The position numbers were made by a program, and so were the translations under genes. Below, piece by piece: positions 1 through 10,063 of a stretch of 64,000 nucleotides of DNA; position 1 is the stretch's first letter, and each line of letters begins with the position of its first letter. The DNA comes from Neobacillus sp. PS2-9 (GTDB taxonomy: Bacteria; Bacillota; Bacilli; Bacillales; Cytobacillaceae). Under the pieces are notes generated by a model. The model saw only the letters and a list, made by a program, of their open reading frames with translations, was not told the DNA's origin and made no database searches. Location: NCBI RefSeq assembly GCF_030915525.1, contig NZ_CP133269.1, forward strand, positions 4,103,501 to 4,167,500, read 5' to 3'.

Positions 1-293
1 GCGGCCGTTTTTTTATATCTCTCAGGTCCCAGATGAATGAATTTCCCATATTTTTCGATTAATTTATAGCCTCCAGCTTTACCAATCCAGTACGTTACGG
101 TAATACCAACACCACCTGAAAGAAAGACAGTAAAGAGTGCCAAAGCGTAATTCATTTTCCCCTGAAATACGAAATAGCCAGCATAGCTCATTAAAAATTC
201 CCCTGATATTGGCAGAGCTAAGAGTTCTAGAAAAATACCAATAAATAATATCAGATAACTGTGTTGTTCAAATAATGATATTAAATATGACAT
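1..293 (-). CDS. DedA family membrane protein (partial, C-terminus beyond window edge)
   Basis: Only the first 97 codons are in the window; the gene runs off the left edge. The visible part has an N-terminal hydrophobic stretch followed by a LALPISGEFLMSYAGYF-like segment and a second membrane stretch containing GGVGITVTYWIGKAGG, which resembles the E/P-G-E-x-x-x...G-x-x-x-G-x-x-x-x-Y-x-x-G-x-x-x-G pattern of DedA/SNARE-associated membrane proteins. These are thought to take part in lipid and polyprenyl-phosphate flipping and envelope homeostasis. The ATG is preceded by a GGGGG ribosome site. The family assignment comes from the motif pattern; the exact member cannot be named. Confidence 0.75.
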   Translation of the reverse strand, partial: MSYLISLFEQHSYLILFIGIFLELLALPISGEFLMSYAGYFVFQGKMNYALALFTVFLSGGVGITVTYWIGKAGGYKLIEKYGKFIHLGPERYKKTA

Positions 294-447
294 ATTAATG
301 CCCCCATAGTTTATGAAAAGGAAATCAACTTAAGTAGAACAATCGTGTTAGCTTTACTAACAATGTACCACCATTTTAGATTGGATTTTATTTTTTAATG
401 GATAATTAATGTTTTATTAAGAGTACAAAAAGATTAATGGATAAAAT

Positions 448-487
448 AAAAAAGCTATTTCCCTTCGAAAAGGTTATTAGCTTTTTT
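448..487 (-). terminator. Rho-independent terminator of pssA
   Basis: AAAAAAGCTA and TAGCTTTTTT form the outer stem, with an inner CCTTTTCGAAGG helix and a T-run on the minus strand. It lies just after the stop codon of the phosphatidylserine synthase gene. Confidence 0.8.
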
Positions 488-499
488 CTGAATTATAGA

Positions 500-991
500 T
501 TAAAGTTTTTTAACCTTAATAGGACTTACCATTAAAAGAGCAAGAATTAAAGTAATCCATGCATTGCTATAAGAAAAGAACCCCATTGCAGCAAGCGGCA
601 ATCCAGCTGCTGGAATTGGCAATCCGCTAAAATACCCAATGGTTGGTTTAACATTAAACTTAGCTAATCTTAACGCACCCATTATTGGGAAAAGGATAAA
701 TGCCAAAGAAGTTAAAATGGACGTTGATTCAATTGTATGAAATATCAGCGCAGGAGCAACACCAAAACTAACAATATCCGCTAAGGAATCCAATTGTACA
801 CCTATTTCACTGTTAACTTTTAATCCTCTTGCAACCCTCCCGTCAAGAAGATCAAAAATAGCTGAAATAACAATTAAAATAGAAGCAACTTCTAAAAATC
901 CACTCATATTACAAGTTATGGAAAGAACTCCACACAATAAATTTCCCAATGTAAATAAATTGGGTACCGCTTTTGCTACCTGACTAAACAA
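500..991 (-). CDS. pssA: CDP-diacylglycerol--serine O-phosphatidyltransferase
   Basis: Integral membrane enzyme that joins CDP-diacylglycerol to L-serine to make phosphatidylserine, the precursor of phosphatidylethanolamine. The CDP-alcohol phosphatidyltransferase signature is complete: D-x2-D-G-x2-A-R-x8-G-x3-D-x3-D reads as DLLDGRVAR, then eight residues, then GVQLDSLAD. Several membrane segments surround it and the length (about 163 residues) fits short Gram-positive PssA. A GTG start further out (1024) is possible, but a GGAGGG ribosome site lies inside that extension, six bases before a TTG; I therefore place the start at that TTG. No decarboxylase (psd) gene is adjacent in the window. 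Confidence 0.87.
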   Translation of the reverse strand: MFSQVAKAVPNLFTLGNLLCGVLSITCNMSGFLEVASILIVISAIFDLLDGRVARGLKVNSEIGVQLDSLADIVSFGVAPALIFHTIESTSILTSLAFILFPIMGALRLAKFNVKPTIGYFSGLPIPAAGLPLAAMGFFSYSNAWITLILALLMVSPIKVKKL

Positions 992-1235
992 GGTTGTCCC
1001 TCCTGACTTTAGCAATTTCACCACTTTAATTAGAATTTTCTATATATCCTTCCGTTTATTCTTTAAACCACATTTTGCATCTTAATGAAAGATTAATGAT
1101 TTATTAGGGGAATATACAGGTTTATTTTATATCATTAACTTGCCCTACTTGATTGAAGTATTATTCTTGAATTCACTACAAAAACAACAAAGTTATTTGG
1201 GTTAAGTTGATATAAAACTTTGGGGAGGAAAAGCA

Positions 1236-4200
1236 ATGAAAAGACTAATAGAAGCTACCATGCAAAGAGCCATTCTTATGATTGTGTGTGTTGTAATCAT
1301 TTTGGCTTGGGGAGGAATCTCTGCTTACCAGATGCAAAAAGATTATTTGCCTGGGATTAACAATACTACTCTTTCAGTTAGTATGAGAGTTCCTGGTTTA
1401 CAGGCTGAACAAGTAAAACAGCAAGTGACCGATAATTTGGCAAGTGCTGTCAAAGTAGTAGATGAACTTTCTAATGTGGAAAGCACATCTTATGATGGCG
1501 GATTATTTATGAGTTTGTATTTCCCAATGGATACAGACATGAAACTAGCGGAAGATCAAGTAAACAAAGCGTTGGCAAATGCGGATCTTCCATCAACTAT
1601 TACAAGCACTCCTTCGGTAACACGTTTAACAACTAGTTCATTCCCGATTTTGACTTACAGTGTCACCAGTTCAAAATTGGATGAACAAACACTACGTTCA
1701 ACTGCAACACAGGAAATTGGGAAACAATTAAAATCTGTTCCTGGTGTATCAGATGTATCAGTCATTGGTGGAGCGAAAGATGGATATGTATTAACCATCC
1801 GTATGAAGGACCTATTAAAAAACGGATTAACTTTGGATGATGTGAATAAATCTTTTGTGTTGGCAGTTCCATCCATGCCTCAAGGGAATATCGTAAACAA
1901 TCAATTATCCATACCAGTTTCATTTGATGGATTACCATTAACAGTGCAACAAATGGAAAACGCAACAATTAAAAATAAGGAAGGAAAAGTTATTCCTATA
2001 TCAGCGTTTGGTACCATCACTCATTCTTTAAATGACGTAAAAACCGTTTCCAGAACAAACGGAGCGCCGAGTGTAACTTTAAATGTTATCAAAACACCAT
2101 CGGCCAATATTACAGATGTGGCTGACCAAGTAAAAGACCGTGTGGCACATCTTCAATTGGATACCGTAAATCCAAAAGATGTTTCGTTCAAAGTTCTACT
2201 TGACCGTGAAAAAGAATTAAACAGTTCTCTGTTCGGATTGGTACGAGAAGGTTTACTTGGCTGTTTATTTTCAATGATTTGTGTGTTCTTCTTTTTCCGA
2301 AATGTAAGAAGCACATTATTAATTGCGATTTCACTACCAATTTCATTACTAGCAACAACGGCCTTCTTAAAATCAATGGGTATCACGCTAAATATTCTAA
2401 CCGTTTCAGGTTTGATTGTAGCGATGGGCCGAATTGTCGATGACTCGATTGTTATCCTTGACAACATGTACCGAAAGAGAGAAGAACAGAAGGATAAGCC
2501 CTTACTTGCTATTCTCGCATTATCTGTCGTTGAAATGATTCCAGCAATCTTAGGTTCTACGTTAACAACGATTTCTGTTTATATTCCTATTGCATTTGTT
2601 GGTGGAGCCATAAGTGCTTCATACAGCGGTTTTGCTTGGTCGGTCGTAATTGCCTTAATCATTTCATTCTTTGTTGCGATGCTTGTGATTCCTGCACTTG
2701 CTTTTATAGGATGGAAAGGCGGAAACGGGGAAAAACAAACCGTCAAACTCGACTCAAAAATGAAGCCAATTCTTCAATCAGCTTTTAAACATAAGAAAGA
2801 AATGATTATTGTATCGATCTTAGTGTTTTTAGCTGCTGGTGCTTATTCCGCTTTTCTTCCAGTAAGTTTATTACCTAGTGGAAAAATCGGACAAATTGCC
2901 ATTAAAGCAGAATTGCCAAAAGGAAGCACCTTAATTCAAGTAAATTCTGAAGTACAAAAAATCGAGAAAGCATTAAAAGAAAATTCAAAGGTTACGGCAT
3001 ACTCAGCCAATTTCGGTTCAACCATGACACCACAAAGTGATGATGTGTTTGACCAGGGTGGCGGCTTTATAACCTATCCAAACGTCGCTAACCTTTCCGT
3101 CGTATTGAAGAATGACAAAGATGCTGATTCAGTCATTAAACAATTGAAAAAGCAACTTCCGTCATTATCTAAAGATGTTACTTTTACTGTAACAAGCCAA
3201 AACATTTCTGGTGATGATTCACAAATGCGTATCTTGTTTACTGGTTCAAATCAAGCGACTTTGGATCAAGTAGCTCAAGAAGCAAGAACGAACTTATCAA
3301 AAATTGCCGACTTAAGTGTTGATGGAAAAGTTGATTTAACGAACGGTGCACCTAAGTACAAAGTAACATTTGACCAAAAAGCAATTCAAAATAAAGGTGT
3401 AAAAGTTGCGGACATTCTAATGGTCATCAATCGTTATATGTCTCAATCGAAAGACGCAACTATTACGGTGGATCACAAAGCACTTCCTGTTGACCAATAT
3501 TTAGATCAAATCGCATCAGGAACAAATGCAACGATTAGCATAAATGCAACTGCTGATGATGTTATTGCATCTCTATCTACTGAAACGTTTATTGGCAATA
3601 ATGGTGAAATGGTCCGTTTTGACCAATTAGCAAAGATTACAAAAAATCAGGCTCCTTCAACGATTAGCGAACGAGATGGCGAACCATTCTCCCTTGTCAC
3701 AGCACAGATTACATCAAATGATATTAGTAAAGTGTCAAGTCAAGCAGACAAAGCTCTAAGCAGCATGAAACTTCCTAAAGATGTAACGTACTCATTAGGA
3801 GGAATTTCAGAACAAGTAAAACAAATGATTTTCGATATGTCAGTTGCCGTTGCTTTTTCGATCCTATTAGTTTTACTAATCACGTCTTCCATTTTCAAGG
3901 GATGGAGAGCACCGTTATCTGTACTTTTAAGCATTCCACTTGCTTTAAGTGGTGTAGTCATTACACTAATTTTGTTCCATGGAGAATGGAATTTGGCCGC
4001 ATTAATCGGTGTTCTTATGCTTACAGGTATTGTAGTGACGAACGGAATAGTGTTAATTGATAAAATTGAAAGAAATCGCAGAGAAGGAATGCCTATTAAA
4101 GAGGCAGTATTAAATGGTAGCCTTTCAAGGATTAGACCTATATTAATGACAGCAGCAGCAACAGTCCTTACGTTGTTACCACTTGCATTTTCTCATAATG

Positions 4201-4358
4201 CTGATACGGTCATTTCTCAAACACTTGGTATTGTTGTGATTGGTGGCATGATAACTTCTACAATCAACAGCTTTATCATCATTCCAATCATTTATGAATG
4301 GTTGCATAAAAAATCTGCTTCAAAAAATATTACAACAACTACAAAAACTATTAATTAG
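1236..4358 (+). CDS. swrC: RND family efflux transporter, SwrC/AcrB-like
   Basis: A 1040-residue inner-membrane pump of the HAE1/AcrB type, nearest in style to B. subtilis SwrC (YerP), which exports lipopeptide surfactants and is self-sufficient without an outer-membrane channel. The start follows GGGGAGGA. The duplicated layout is clear: N-terminal helix, first large extracytoplasmic domain, helices about 335-490, second large loop, helices about 860-1030. Helix 4 carries the proton-relay pair in GRIVDDSIVILDN, and the helix 10 region has GIVVTNGIVLIDKIERNRREG. No membrane-fusion gene and no regulator lie beside it, so it looks monocistronic. The substrate is inferred, not shown. Confidence 0.85.
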   Translation: MKRLIEATMQRAILMIVCVVIILAWGGISAYQMQKDYLPGINNTTLSVSMRVPGLQAEQVKQQVTDNLASAVKVVDELSNVESTSYDGGLFMSLYFPMDTDMKLAEDQVNKALANADLPSTITSTPSVTRLTTSSFPILTYSVTSSKLDEQTLRSTATQEIGKQLKSVPGVSDVSVIGGAKDGYVLTIRMKDLLKNGLTLDDVNKSFVLAVPSMPQGNIVNNQLSIPVSFDGLPLTVQQMENATIKNKEGKVIPISAFGTITHSLNDVKTVSRTNGAPSVTLNVIKTPSANITDVADQVKDRVAHLQLDTVNPKDVSFKVLLDREKELNSSLFGLVREGLLGCLFSMICVFFFFRNVRSTLLIAISLPISLLATTAFLKSMGITLNILTVSGLIVAMGRIVDDSIVILDNMYRKREEQKDKPLLAILALSVVEMIPAILGSTLTTISVYIPIAFVGGAISASYSGFAWSVVIALIISFFVAMLVIPALAFIGWKGGNGEKQTVKLDSKMKPILQSAFKHKKEMIIVSILVFLAAGAYSAFLPVSLLPSGKIGQIAIKAELPKGSTLIQVNSEVQKIEKALKENSKVTAYSANFGSTMTPQSDDVFDQGGGFITYPNVANLSVVLKNDKDADSVIKQLKKQLPSLSKDVTFTVTSQNISGDDSQMRILFTGSNQATLDQVAQEARTNLSKIADLSVDGKVDLTNGAPKYKVTFDQKAIQNKGVKVADILMVINRYMSQSKDATITVDHKALPVDQYLDQIASGTNATISINATADDVIASLSTETFIGNNGEMVRFDQLAKITKNQAPSTISERDGEPFSLVTAQITSNDISKVSSQADKALSSMKLPKDVTYSLGGISEQVKQMIFDMSVAVAFSILLVLLITSSIFKGWRAPLSVLLSIPLALSGVVITLILFHGEWNLAALIGVLMLTGIVVTNGIVLIDKIERNRREGMPIKEAVLNGSLSRIRPILMTAAATVLTLLPLAFSHNADTVISQTLGIVVIGGMITSTINSFIIIPIIYEWLHKKSASKNITTTTKTIN

Positions 4359-4430
4359 AATTTTATGTACAATTTTGTATCTGGCTTCATTAACAATGAA
4401 TGAAGTCAGATAAAAGAAATGGGTGATAAA

Positions 4431-5012
4431 ATGAATTACAATATATTTCAAGCAATCAATCAATTTGCAGGTAAACATCCCATTATGGATAGATTAATGG
4501 TTTTTACTACGCACTATGCTCTGATTGTTTACGCTATCGTTTTACTTCTTATGTGGTTTTTTGGCAAAGAACAACATAAATATTCTGTTGTGTATGCTGC
4601 AATAACTGGTGGGTTAGGGCTGTTTATAAATTTTATCCTAGGGCATATTTATTATGAACCCCGACCATTTGAAACACATAAGGTTCATCTGCTAATTCAA
4701 CATGCAAAAGATACTTCTTTTCCAAGCGACCATTCAACAGGGGCTTTTTCCCTAGCACTAGCGGTATTGTTGCCCCAACGGAAAATTGGTTTAGGTATGC
4801 TTGTGTTTGCAATTTTAACAGGGATATCTCGAATTTACGTGGGACATCATTATCCATTTGATGTACTTGGCAGCTTGGTTGTAGGGTTATTTGCAAGTAC
4901 ACTTATTTACAAATTTAGTTCCTTATTAATCCCCATTCCTCAAACAATAATTAATATTTATAATCAAATCCCTTTAGTTCCGAAGACTAATCAAAAAGTA
5001 AAACATAATTGA
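4431..5012 (+). CDS. bcrC: Undecaprenyl-diphosphatase, PAP2 family (BcrC)
   Basis: Membrane phosphatase that converts undecaprenyl diphosphate to the monophosphate, recycling the peptidoglycan lipid carrier and giving bacitracin resistance. PAP2 motifs are present: YYEPRPF (C1), FPSDHS (C2) and SRIYVGHHYPFD (C3, with catalytic His and Asp). The sequence tracks recalled B. subtilis BcrC closely, including the opening MNYNIFQAI and the HxVHxLIxHAxDxSFPSDH block. An ATG twelve bases upstream exists, but GGTGAT sits between the two, so the inner ATG is chosen; the protein is 193 residues. Confidence 0.9.
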   Translation: MNYNIFQAINQFAGKHPIMDRLMVFTTHYALIVYAIVLLLMWFFGKEQHKYSVVYAAITGGLGLFINFILGHIYYEPRPFETHKVHLLIQHAKDTSFPSDHSTGAFSLALAVLLPQRKIGLGMLVFAILTGISRIYVGHHYPFDVLGSLVVGLFASTLIYKFSSLLIPIPQTIINIYNQIPLVPKTNQKVKHN

Positions 5013-5026
5013 TGTTGAAATATCTT

Positions 5027-5064
5027 AAAGGGACAGCTAAAACATTAGCTGTCCCCCTTGTTTT
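5027..5064 (+). terminator. Terminator after bcrC
   Basis: Eleven-bp perfect stem (GGGACAGCTAA / TTAGCTGTCCC) with a four-base loop, followed by CCTTGTTTT. Confidence 0.8.
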
Positions 5065-5122
5065 ATATGAGCTTCCATTAAACATGGATGTAAAATCATA
5101 ATTTTATTTGAAATTGAAGATG

Positions 5123-5170
5123 CAAAAAAAGCCTGTCACCAAGGCATAATTATCCCTTGGTGACAGGCTC
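5123..5170 (-). terminator. Terminator of the SulP gene
   Basis: Fifteen-bp stem (AGCCTGTCACCAAGG and its complement) with a nine-base loop. On the minus strand it is followed by seven Ts, directly downstream of the SulP stop codon. Confidence 0.88.
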
Positions 5171-5224
5171 CTTCATTTTCAAAAATTCACAATAATATTT
5201 AGAGCAGAAAGTGTATTTAACCCT

Positions 5225-6703
5225 TTAGTGACTAGCAACTTTCTCAAGTCCACCAGGCTTGTTATGAACTGCAATTTTGTCAATGAGTTTATTGCTTTCC
5301 GTGTTTAATCCTTTTAGATTTACCTTAACACCATTTTGATGATACTTTATGACCACTTTATCAATGGCACCAACAGCAGAATCATCCCAAAGATGAGCAT
5401 TTGATAAATCTAAATCAATTTCATTTATGTTTTCTTTAAAATCAAAACTTTTAACAAAATCGGTTACGGAAGCAAAGAAAAGTTGACCCGAAACATGATA
5501 AATCTTTTTATGAGAACCCTTAGCTGAAAGGCTCGTTACTTTCACTTTTGAAATCTTTGAAGCAAAGAAAATGGCACTTAGTATAACTCCCACCAAAACA
5601 CCCATAGATAAGTTATCCGTCTTTACCACTGTAATAACAGTCACGATCATAACAATCGTATCGGTAACTGGTACCTTTTTTAATGTTTTTAGGCAAGACC
5701 AATCAAAAGTTCCAATTGAAACCATAAACATAACTCCGACTAATGCAGCCATTGGAATTTGTACTAGGAATCCTTTAAGCAACATGATTAGTGTCAATAA
5801 AAATGCACCTGCAACAAATGTAGATAAACGTCCTCTACCACCAGATTTAACATTGATGACAGACTGACCAATCATCGCACATCCAGCCATACCGCCAAAA
5901 AATCCTGATACAATATTAGCGATACCTTGCCCACGTGCTTCCTTATTTTTATCACTTTCTGTATCTGTCATGTCATCTACTATAGAAGCAGTTAAAAGTG
6001 TTTCCACTAGTCCTACCATAGCAATAGACAAGGAATAAGGAAAAATGATTTGAAATGTCTCTAAGTTAAACGGAATGTCTGGAATCAAAAATATCGGTAA
6101 TTTGGAGGTCAATTCACCCATGTCCCCAACAGTACGAACATCGCTTCCTGTAAATATTGAAATTGCTGTAATTACAATAATCGCAACTAATGGTGATGGA
6201 ACAGCTTTTGTAAAACGAGGTAGGATGTAAATAATAGCTAAAGCACCTGCGACCATGGCATACATCTGCCATGTTGCTCCTTTAAATTGAACTAATTGAG
6301 CTGAAAAGATTAATATTGCAAGGGCATTAACAAATCCAGTCATTACGGATCTAGGAACAAATTTCATCAAACGACCTAGTTTTAAAGCTCCCATGATTAT
6401 TTGTAAAACTCCAGTTAGAATGGTTGCTGCCAGTAAATATTGCAAACCATGATCTTTAACCAGTGTCACCATTAATAAAGCCGTTGCACCCGTGGCAGCT
6501 GAGATCATCCCAGGTCTTCCACCCACAAAAGCAATCGTAACGGCAATACAAAATGAAGCGTACAATCCCACCATCGGATCTACACCTGCGATAATTGAGA
6601 ATGCAATTGCCTCTGGAATTAAAGCAAGCGCAACAACAATACCTGCTAAAACATCTCCCTTGACGTTTCCAAACCATGAATATTTAATTGTACTTAAATT
6701 CAA
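5225..6703 (-). CDS. SulP family anion transporter with STAS domain
   Basis: Secondary carrier of about 492 residues for an inorganic anion (sulfate or bicarbonate in characterised relatives). The SulP transport core fills about residues 10-385, with the signature region [19 protein letters not shown] and [10 protein letters not shown] cytoplasmic STAS domain follows at about 390-490 ([16 protein letters not shown]). It resembles B. subtilis YbaR. A GTG at 6712 is possible but sits only two bases after its ribosome site, while the TTG at 6703 has an AGGTG site six bases before it, so I use the TTG. A small hairpin lies in its leader. The substrate is unknown. Confidence 0.83.
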   Translation of the reverse strand: MNLSTIKYSWFGNVKGDVLAGIVVALALIPEAIAFSIIAGVDPMVGLYASFCIAVTIAFVGGRPGMISAATGATALLMVTLVKDHGLQYLLAATILTGVLQIIMGALKLGRLMKFVPRSVMTGFVNALAILIFSAQLVQFKGATWQMYAMVAGALAIIYILPRFTKAVPSPLVAIIVITAISIFTGSDVRTVGDMGELTSKLPIFLIPDIPFNLETFQIIFPYSLSIAMVGLVETLLTASIVDDMTDTESDKNKEARGQGIANIVSGFFGGMAGCAMIGQSVINVKSGGRGRLSTFVAGAFLLTLIMLLKGFLVQIPMAALVGVMFMVSIGTFDWSCLKTLKKVPVTDTIVMIVTVITVVKTDNLSMGVLVGVILSAIFFASKISKVKVTSLSAKGSHKKIYHVSGQLFFASVTDFVKSFDFKENINEIDLDLSNAHLWDDSAVGAIDKVVIKYHQNGVKVNLKGLNTESNKLIDKIAVHNKPGGLEKVASH

Positions 6704-7050
6704 ACTTAGCACCTCTCCCTTTGTTTTGTTTTTTTATGACTTTCAACTCTCATGAAAGTCGGGTCCGTTGTTAACAAAACAAAGTATAAAGGATTGTGAC
6801 AAATTTGTGAAATTAAATGAAAACGCACACATCTTGTCCCATCTTAGGTTTACGCCATTTTCCTTCGGTTTTCGGCATAACATCTATTTTACTAATAATT
6901 TTATTGGAAGTTATGGGAATATTAATAGTGTGACATTAGGAGTTCTCTTTGGATTCTCTGGGGAATTGGCGGGGGAATTGAACGAATTACGCCAATTATC
7001 GTTTGGTATAAATAAGGCTGCTGTATCGTTATCAGCAGCCTTACTCCTAT
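6704..7050. other. Intergenic region upstream of the SulP gene with a leader hairpin
   Basis: No convincing gene. An 8-bp inverted repeat (GACTTTCA / TGAAAGTC, 7-base loop) lies at 6738-6760, in what would be the SulP mRNA leader; it has no T-run after it on the minus strand, so it is not a simple terminator. The spoVR terminator occupies the right end. A plus-strand open frame crosses the region but continues into spoVR and looks non-coding. Confidence 0.4.
7008..7046 (-). terminator. Probable terminator of spoVR
   Basis: Ten-bp stem AAGGCTGCTG / CAGCAGCCTT with a nine-base loop immediately after the spoVR stop. The T-tract is short and mixed (TTATTTAT), so strength is uncertain. Confidence 0.6.
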
Positions 7051-8466
7051 TTATAAGTATTTCCGATGGACCCCTTTACCATCATAAGAGAATAGCATTC
7101 GTCTTTCTTCAATCATTGTTTCCATGTGAACAGGTCTGCCCCAAAGCTGCTGCATATATGGAAGCACTTTTTCAAGGTATTTTACGTCTAGTTCGATTCC
7201 CTCATACCAGTGTTTTACATAGAGCTCTCCATTTTTCATATAATCACCGTCAATCACCGTAAGGTATGGAAATCCTCCATTTACCCGCATGTTGACTAGC
7301 TGATCACGGATATGCTCCCATGCTTTATCCACTACTTTGTAATCACGTCCTTGCTTTTGAAAAAGGTACATATCCTCTCTCATCACAAGATCCTTATTTA
7401 AATAATTGCGGAGGAAGGATATATCGGACTCTACTTCACGGACCTCAAACATTTTTTCTCTGCCTGACCCTGGTTTTACCCCTCTGCGTATCATTTCTTC
7501 TGTTGGATTATTATACCGTTCTTCAATGTCCTCAAAGATTTTGATTCCAAGATAATAAGGGTTAATTCCAGTCTTTGACGGCTGGACAACGCCTGCATTT
7601 AATTTCGCAAATTCAATAGCTTCCCCACTGGTTAAATCCATTTCCCTTAAAATCCGTTGGTGCCAATAGGAAGCCCAGCCTTCGTTCATGATTTTTGTCT
7701 CAAGCTGCGGCCAAAAGTAGAGCATTTCTTCCCGCATCATAGTTAAGATGTCACGCTGCCAATCTTCTAGCTCCCTGCTGTAGGTTTCAATGAACAATAA
7801 TAAATCCTTTTCCGGACGTGGAGGGAATTTCTTTTTTCTTGATTGGATTGTTTCTTTCTTTCCCTTGTCATCCAATTTCCAAAGGTCATCATAGGGTGTG
7901 GCAATAGTTGGATTTTCATCAACCTCTTCCTCATCATCCCCAATGGACCAGCTTAACTTCGGTCTCATGAGGGAAGGGTCAATATGCTCATCAATAGCTA
8001 AGACGGCATCAAGGAAGGTTTCTACCTCTTTTTTTCCATATTGAATTTCGTATTGATGGATCCTCTCCGCTGTCGCTGCCATACTCTCAACCATATCCCG
8101 TTTTGTATTTTGGAAACGGACATTATTTTTAAAGAAATCACAATGTGCTAATACGTGCGCGACGATTAACTTGTTCTGAATTAGCGTATTGGAATCCAGT
8201 AAAAACGCGTAGCATGGATTAGAGTTAATGACAAGTTCATAAATCTTACTTAGGCCTAAATCATAATGAAGTTTCATTTTATGAAATTGCTTTCCAAAGC
8301 TCCAATGAGAGAATCGAGTAGGCATTCCATAGGCCCCAAATGTATAAATAATTTCTGCCGGACAAATTTCATAACGCATTGGATAAAAGTCTAATCCAAA
8401 GCCATTTGCAATTTCGGTAATTTCACTAATCGCATACTCTAGTGATTTACGCTCTTCCGCATTCAT
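7051..8466 (-). CDS. spoVR: Stage V sporulation protein R (SpoVR)
   Basis: A 471-residue protein needed for spore cortex formation in B. subtilis; its biochemistry is unknown, but it belongs to the widespread SpoVR/YcgB family that co-occurs with PrkA and YhbH. The opening [20 protein letters not shown] and the block [20 protein letters not shown] match recalled SpoVR almost residue for residue. Three in-frame starts are close together; the chosen ATG is seven bases after GGGGG, while the outer ones overlap that site. A sigma-E-like -10 (CATACATT) lies about 30 bp upstream, in keeping with mother-cell expression. Its functional partners prkA and yhbH are about 46 kb away in this window. Confidence 0.95.
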   Translation of the reverse strand: MNAEERKSLEYAISEITEIANGFGLDFYPMRYEICPAEIIYTFGAYGMPTRFSHWSFGKQFHKMKLHYDLGLSKIYELVINSNPCYAFLLDSNTLIQNKLIVAHVLAHCDFFKNNVRFQNTKRDMVESMAATAERIHQYEIQYGKKEVETFLDAVLAIDEHIDPSLMRPKLSWSIGDDEEEVDENPTIATPYDDLWKLDDKGKKETIQSRKKKFPPRPEKDLLLFIETYSRELEDWQRDILTMMREEMLYFWPQLETKIMNEGWASYWHQRILREMDLTSGEAIEFAKLNAGVVQPSKTGINPYYLGIKIFEDIEERYNNPTEEMIRRGVKPGSGREKMFEVREVESDISFLRNYLNKDLVMREDMYLFQKQGRDYKVVDKAWEHIRDQLVNMRVNGGFPYLTVIDGDYMKNGELYVKHWYEGIELDVKYLEKVLPYMQQLWGRPVHMETMIEERRMLFSYDGKGVHRKYL

Positions 8467-8493
8467 TGCCATTCCCCCTTTTCCTCTTACCAC

Positions 8494-8522
8494 AATGTAT
8501 GAAGAAAAGCCGGGATTGATGA
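8494..8522 (-). promoter_or_regulatory. Candidate sigma-E promoter of spoVR
   Basis: The -10 hexamer region reads CATACATT, an exact match to the sigma-E form CATACAnT. Fourteen bases upstream is TCATCAA, which keeps only the KMAT half of the -35 consensus KMATATT. The -10 is strong and the -35 weak. Confidence 0.42.
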
Positions 8523-8530
8523 AAAAGAAG

Positions 8531-8565
8531 GAAAAAACAATAAGCTAGATCGCTTATTGTTTTTG
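8531..8565 (-). terminator. Terminator of the M14 peptidase-yhdC operon
   Basis: Stem AACAATAAG / CTTATTGTT with an eight-base loop and a T-run on the minus strand. It overlaps the yhdC stop codon and separates it from spoVR. Confidence 0.8.
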
Positions 8566-8871
8566 AGATTCAACCGTTAAGTTGATTAATTTTTTGTTGG
8601 TAAGATCATGATTTACCTTTATGATAACAAAAAGGTTCTGATTATTTTCTTGTACTTTAAAACGAAAGCCGTCCTCCGCCTTTGATGCATCTATATTTTT
8701 TCGACCTAAATATTCATACTCCCTGATAGGCGCGCCTGGAAAATCAGCCTGTACAACCGCCATCGCAATTCTGCCGTACTTTTCATAATCTGGCTTCTGA
8801 GCATTGCCTGAATTAGTAAAACTAACTAGAAAAAAAGCCATCATTAATATTGAAACAATCGTTTTTTTCAT
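8554..8871 (-). CDS. yhdC: Secreted DUF3889 protein, YhdC-like
   Basis: A 105-residue protein with an N-terminal signal peptide (MKKTIVSILMMAFFLVSF, cleavage probably after NAQ) and a small mature domain with DYEKYGRIAMAVVQADFPGA, the kind of segment found in DUF3889 proteins. The function is unknown. An AGGAGG site precedes the chosen ATG; an upstream TTG in the same frame overlaps the preceding gene and is rejected. It follows the M14 peptidase by 42 bases and shares its terminator. Its place between yhdB and spoVR matches B. subtilis yhdC, which supports the name. Confidence 0.7.
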   Translation of the reverse strand: MKKTIVSILMMAFFLVSFTNSGNAQKPDYEKYGRIAMAVVQADFPGAPIREYEYLGRKNIDASKAEDGFRFKVQENNQNLFVIIKVNHDLTNKKLINLTVESQKQ

Positions 8872-8913
8872 TTGTTTATCCTCCTGCTTATTTGGTTGTT
8901 TTATTTTCCCCAA

Positions 8914-9912
8914 TCATTTTTCTCTTATGAGTAAATCAGGGATTTTTCTGGCTTCTGCAGCTAGCTTAAGGCCTACCATTCGATTTCGTTTCCATTCTGT
9001 CTTAAAAACGGATAATGGAGGACTCGTTTCACCCACAAGATAGCTAATTTCTATGGTCATGGCAGGACGATGGTAGGTTGTAATAAACCAATCAGTAAAC
9101 CCGCCACCTATTGCTTTCTTAGGTGGCTTTCCTAATTTATAGTCTGTTAATTTTGCGATTTTTTTTGCAATCTTTTTGTCCCTCTTGAGATGTTTTCCAT
9201 TTTTATAGTTCCAAAAAATCTCTCTTCCCGCTGAGTGATAGGCCACTGCTATTGAAGGGTCCACCTCTTTAATAAAATTGGTTAGTGCAATGACTTCCTT
9301 TCCCTCAAGTGGCTTTTTCCCTTTATAAAATTGATAGTGTGGAGATGAGGGATGCTTAGGAAGCTGCATCCAACCGGCAGGGTATTGCCTATTTAAGTCA
9401 ATCCCCACCCCATTAGCTTTCCATCTTGTAAAATCACTAGAGCCTTTATTCATGCTTTTAATACGGTCTCGTTGTTCTTTTGTAATCCTTTCGAAATGGT
9501 TTTGTTGAATTTCTGCACCATCTGGATTTAACATGGGAACAAACCATATGGAAACATCATTAAGGATAGAGGCAGAGGTTAAAGGGTATTTCCTTGATTC
9601 CTCATAAGCATCCGCATAAGACTCCAACATCTTCATTAAAAGCATACTTGTTATCCATTCCCGTCCATGATGGGTACCAACTAAAACGATATTCTTTTTC
9701 CCTTTACCGAGTTTGATTGCCCAAATATCTCTTCCAAAATGAGTGGTTCCAATGGATTTCACTTCTAATTTCCCTTTATGTATTTCCCTTAATTGATTGA
9801 TGTCTTGTTCTAAACGTTCAAAGCTATAGGGTTTATTCGTTTGAATCACATTAGCTTCGCCAACCGTTTCAAAAGAAAATAGCATCAACATAATCACGCA
9901 AAGAATTTTCAC
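8914..9912 (-). CDS. Secreted M14 zinc carboxypeptidase
   Basis: Extracytoplasmic metallopeptidase of 332 residues with a signal peptide at about 1-20. Zinc and catalytic residues of the M14 fold can be read in order: HHGREW (H-x-x-E zinc pair), DLNRQYP (substrate-binding N-R), AYHSAG (third zinc ligand) and MTIEIS (general-base Glu). The family removes C-terminal residues or cleaves gamma-D-glutamyl bonds in peptidoglycan peptides; the spore-former context makes a cell-wall role plausible but unproven. GTG start seven bases after GGAGG. It is co-transcribed with yhdC. I do not recall a peptidase at this position in B. subtilis, so it may be an insertion into the conserved order. Confidence 0.87.
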   Translation of the reverse strand: MKILCVIMLMLFSFETVGEANVIQTNKPYSFERLEQDINQLREIHKGKLEVKSIGTTHFGRDIWAIKLGKGKKNIVLVGTHHGREWITSMLLMKMLESYADAYEESRKYPLTSASILNDVSIWFVPMLNPDGAEIQQNHFERITKEQRDRIKSMNKGSSDFTRWKANGVGIDLNRQYPAGWMQLPKHPSSPHYQFYKGKKPLEGKEVIALTNFIKEVDPSIAVAYHSAGREIFWNYKNGKHLKRDKKIAKKIAKLTDYKLGKPPKKAIGGGFTDWFITTYHRPAMTIEISYLVGETSPPLSVFKTEWKRNRMVGLKLAAEARKIPDLLIREK

Positions 9913-10001
9913 ATAAGAACCTCCATATTTACAATTAACGAAAGAATTATACAGGTAAAAGTTGAAAACCTTGTTAACAATGGGTGTCCAACATTTTCTG
10001 T

Positions 10002-10029
10002 GAAAGTTATCTGCAGAATGTCATACAAT
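10002..10029 (+). promoter_or_regulatory. Candidate mother-cell sigma promoter of yhdB
   Basis: CATACAAT fits the sigma-E -10 (CATACAnT), and with the next base also the sigma-K form CATAnnnTA. GAAAGTT lies 13 bases upstream as a partial -35. The site is about 35 bp before the yhdB start. Confidence 0.4.
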
Positions 10030-10063
10030 AATCTCAACTCCTAATAAGGAGGAGATAAAGTAA

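Noticed and set aside
1025..1235. Regulator or small gene upstream of the RND exporter
   Set aside because: No frame with a start signal; only A/T-rich sequence with weak promoter-like words.
6768..7262. 164-residue plus-strand frame between the SulP and spoVR genes
   Set aside because: Its second half is antisense to the conserved spoVR coding sequence, it crosses the spoVR terminator, and no family or ribosome site supports it.
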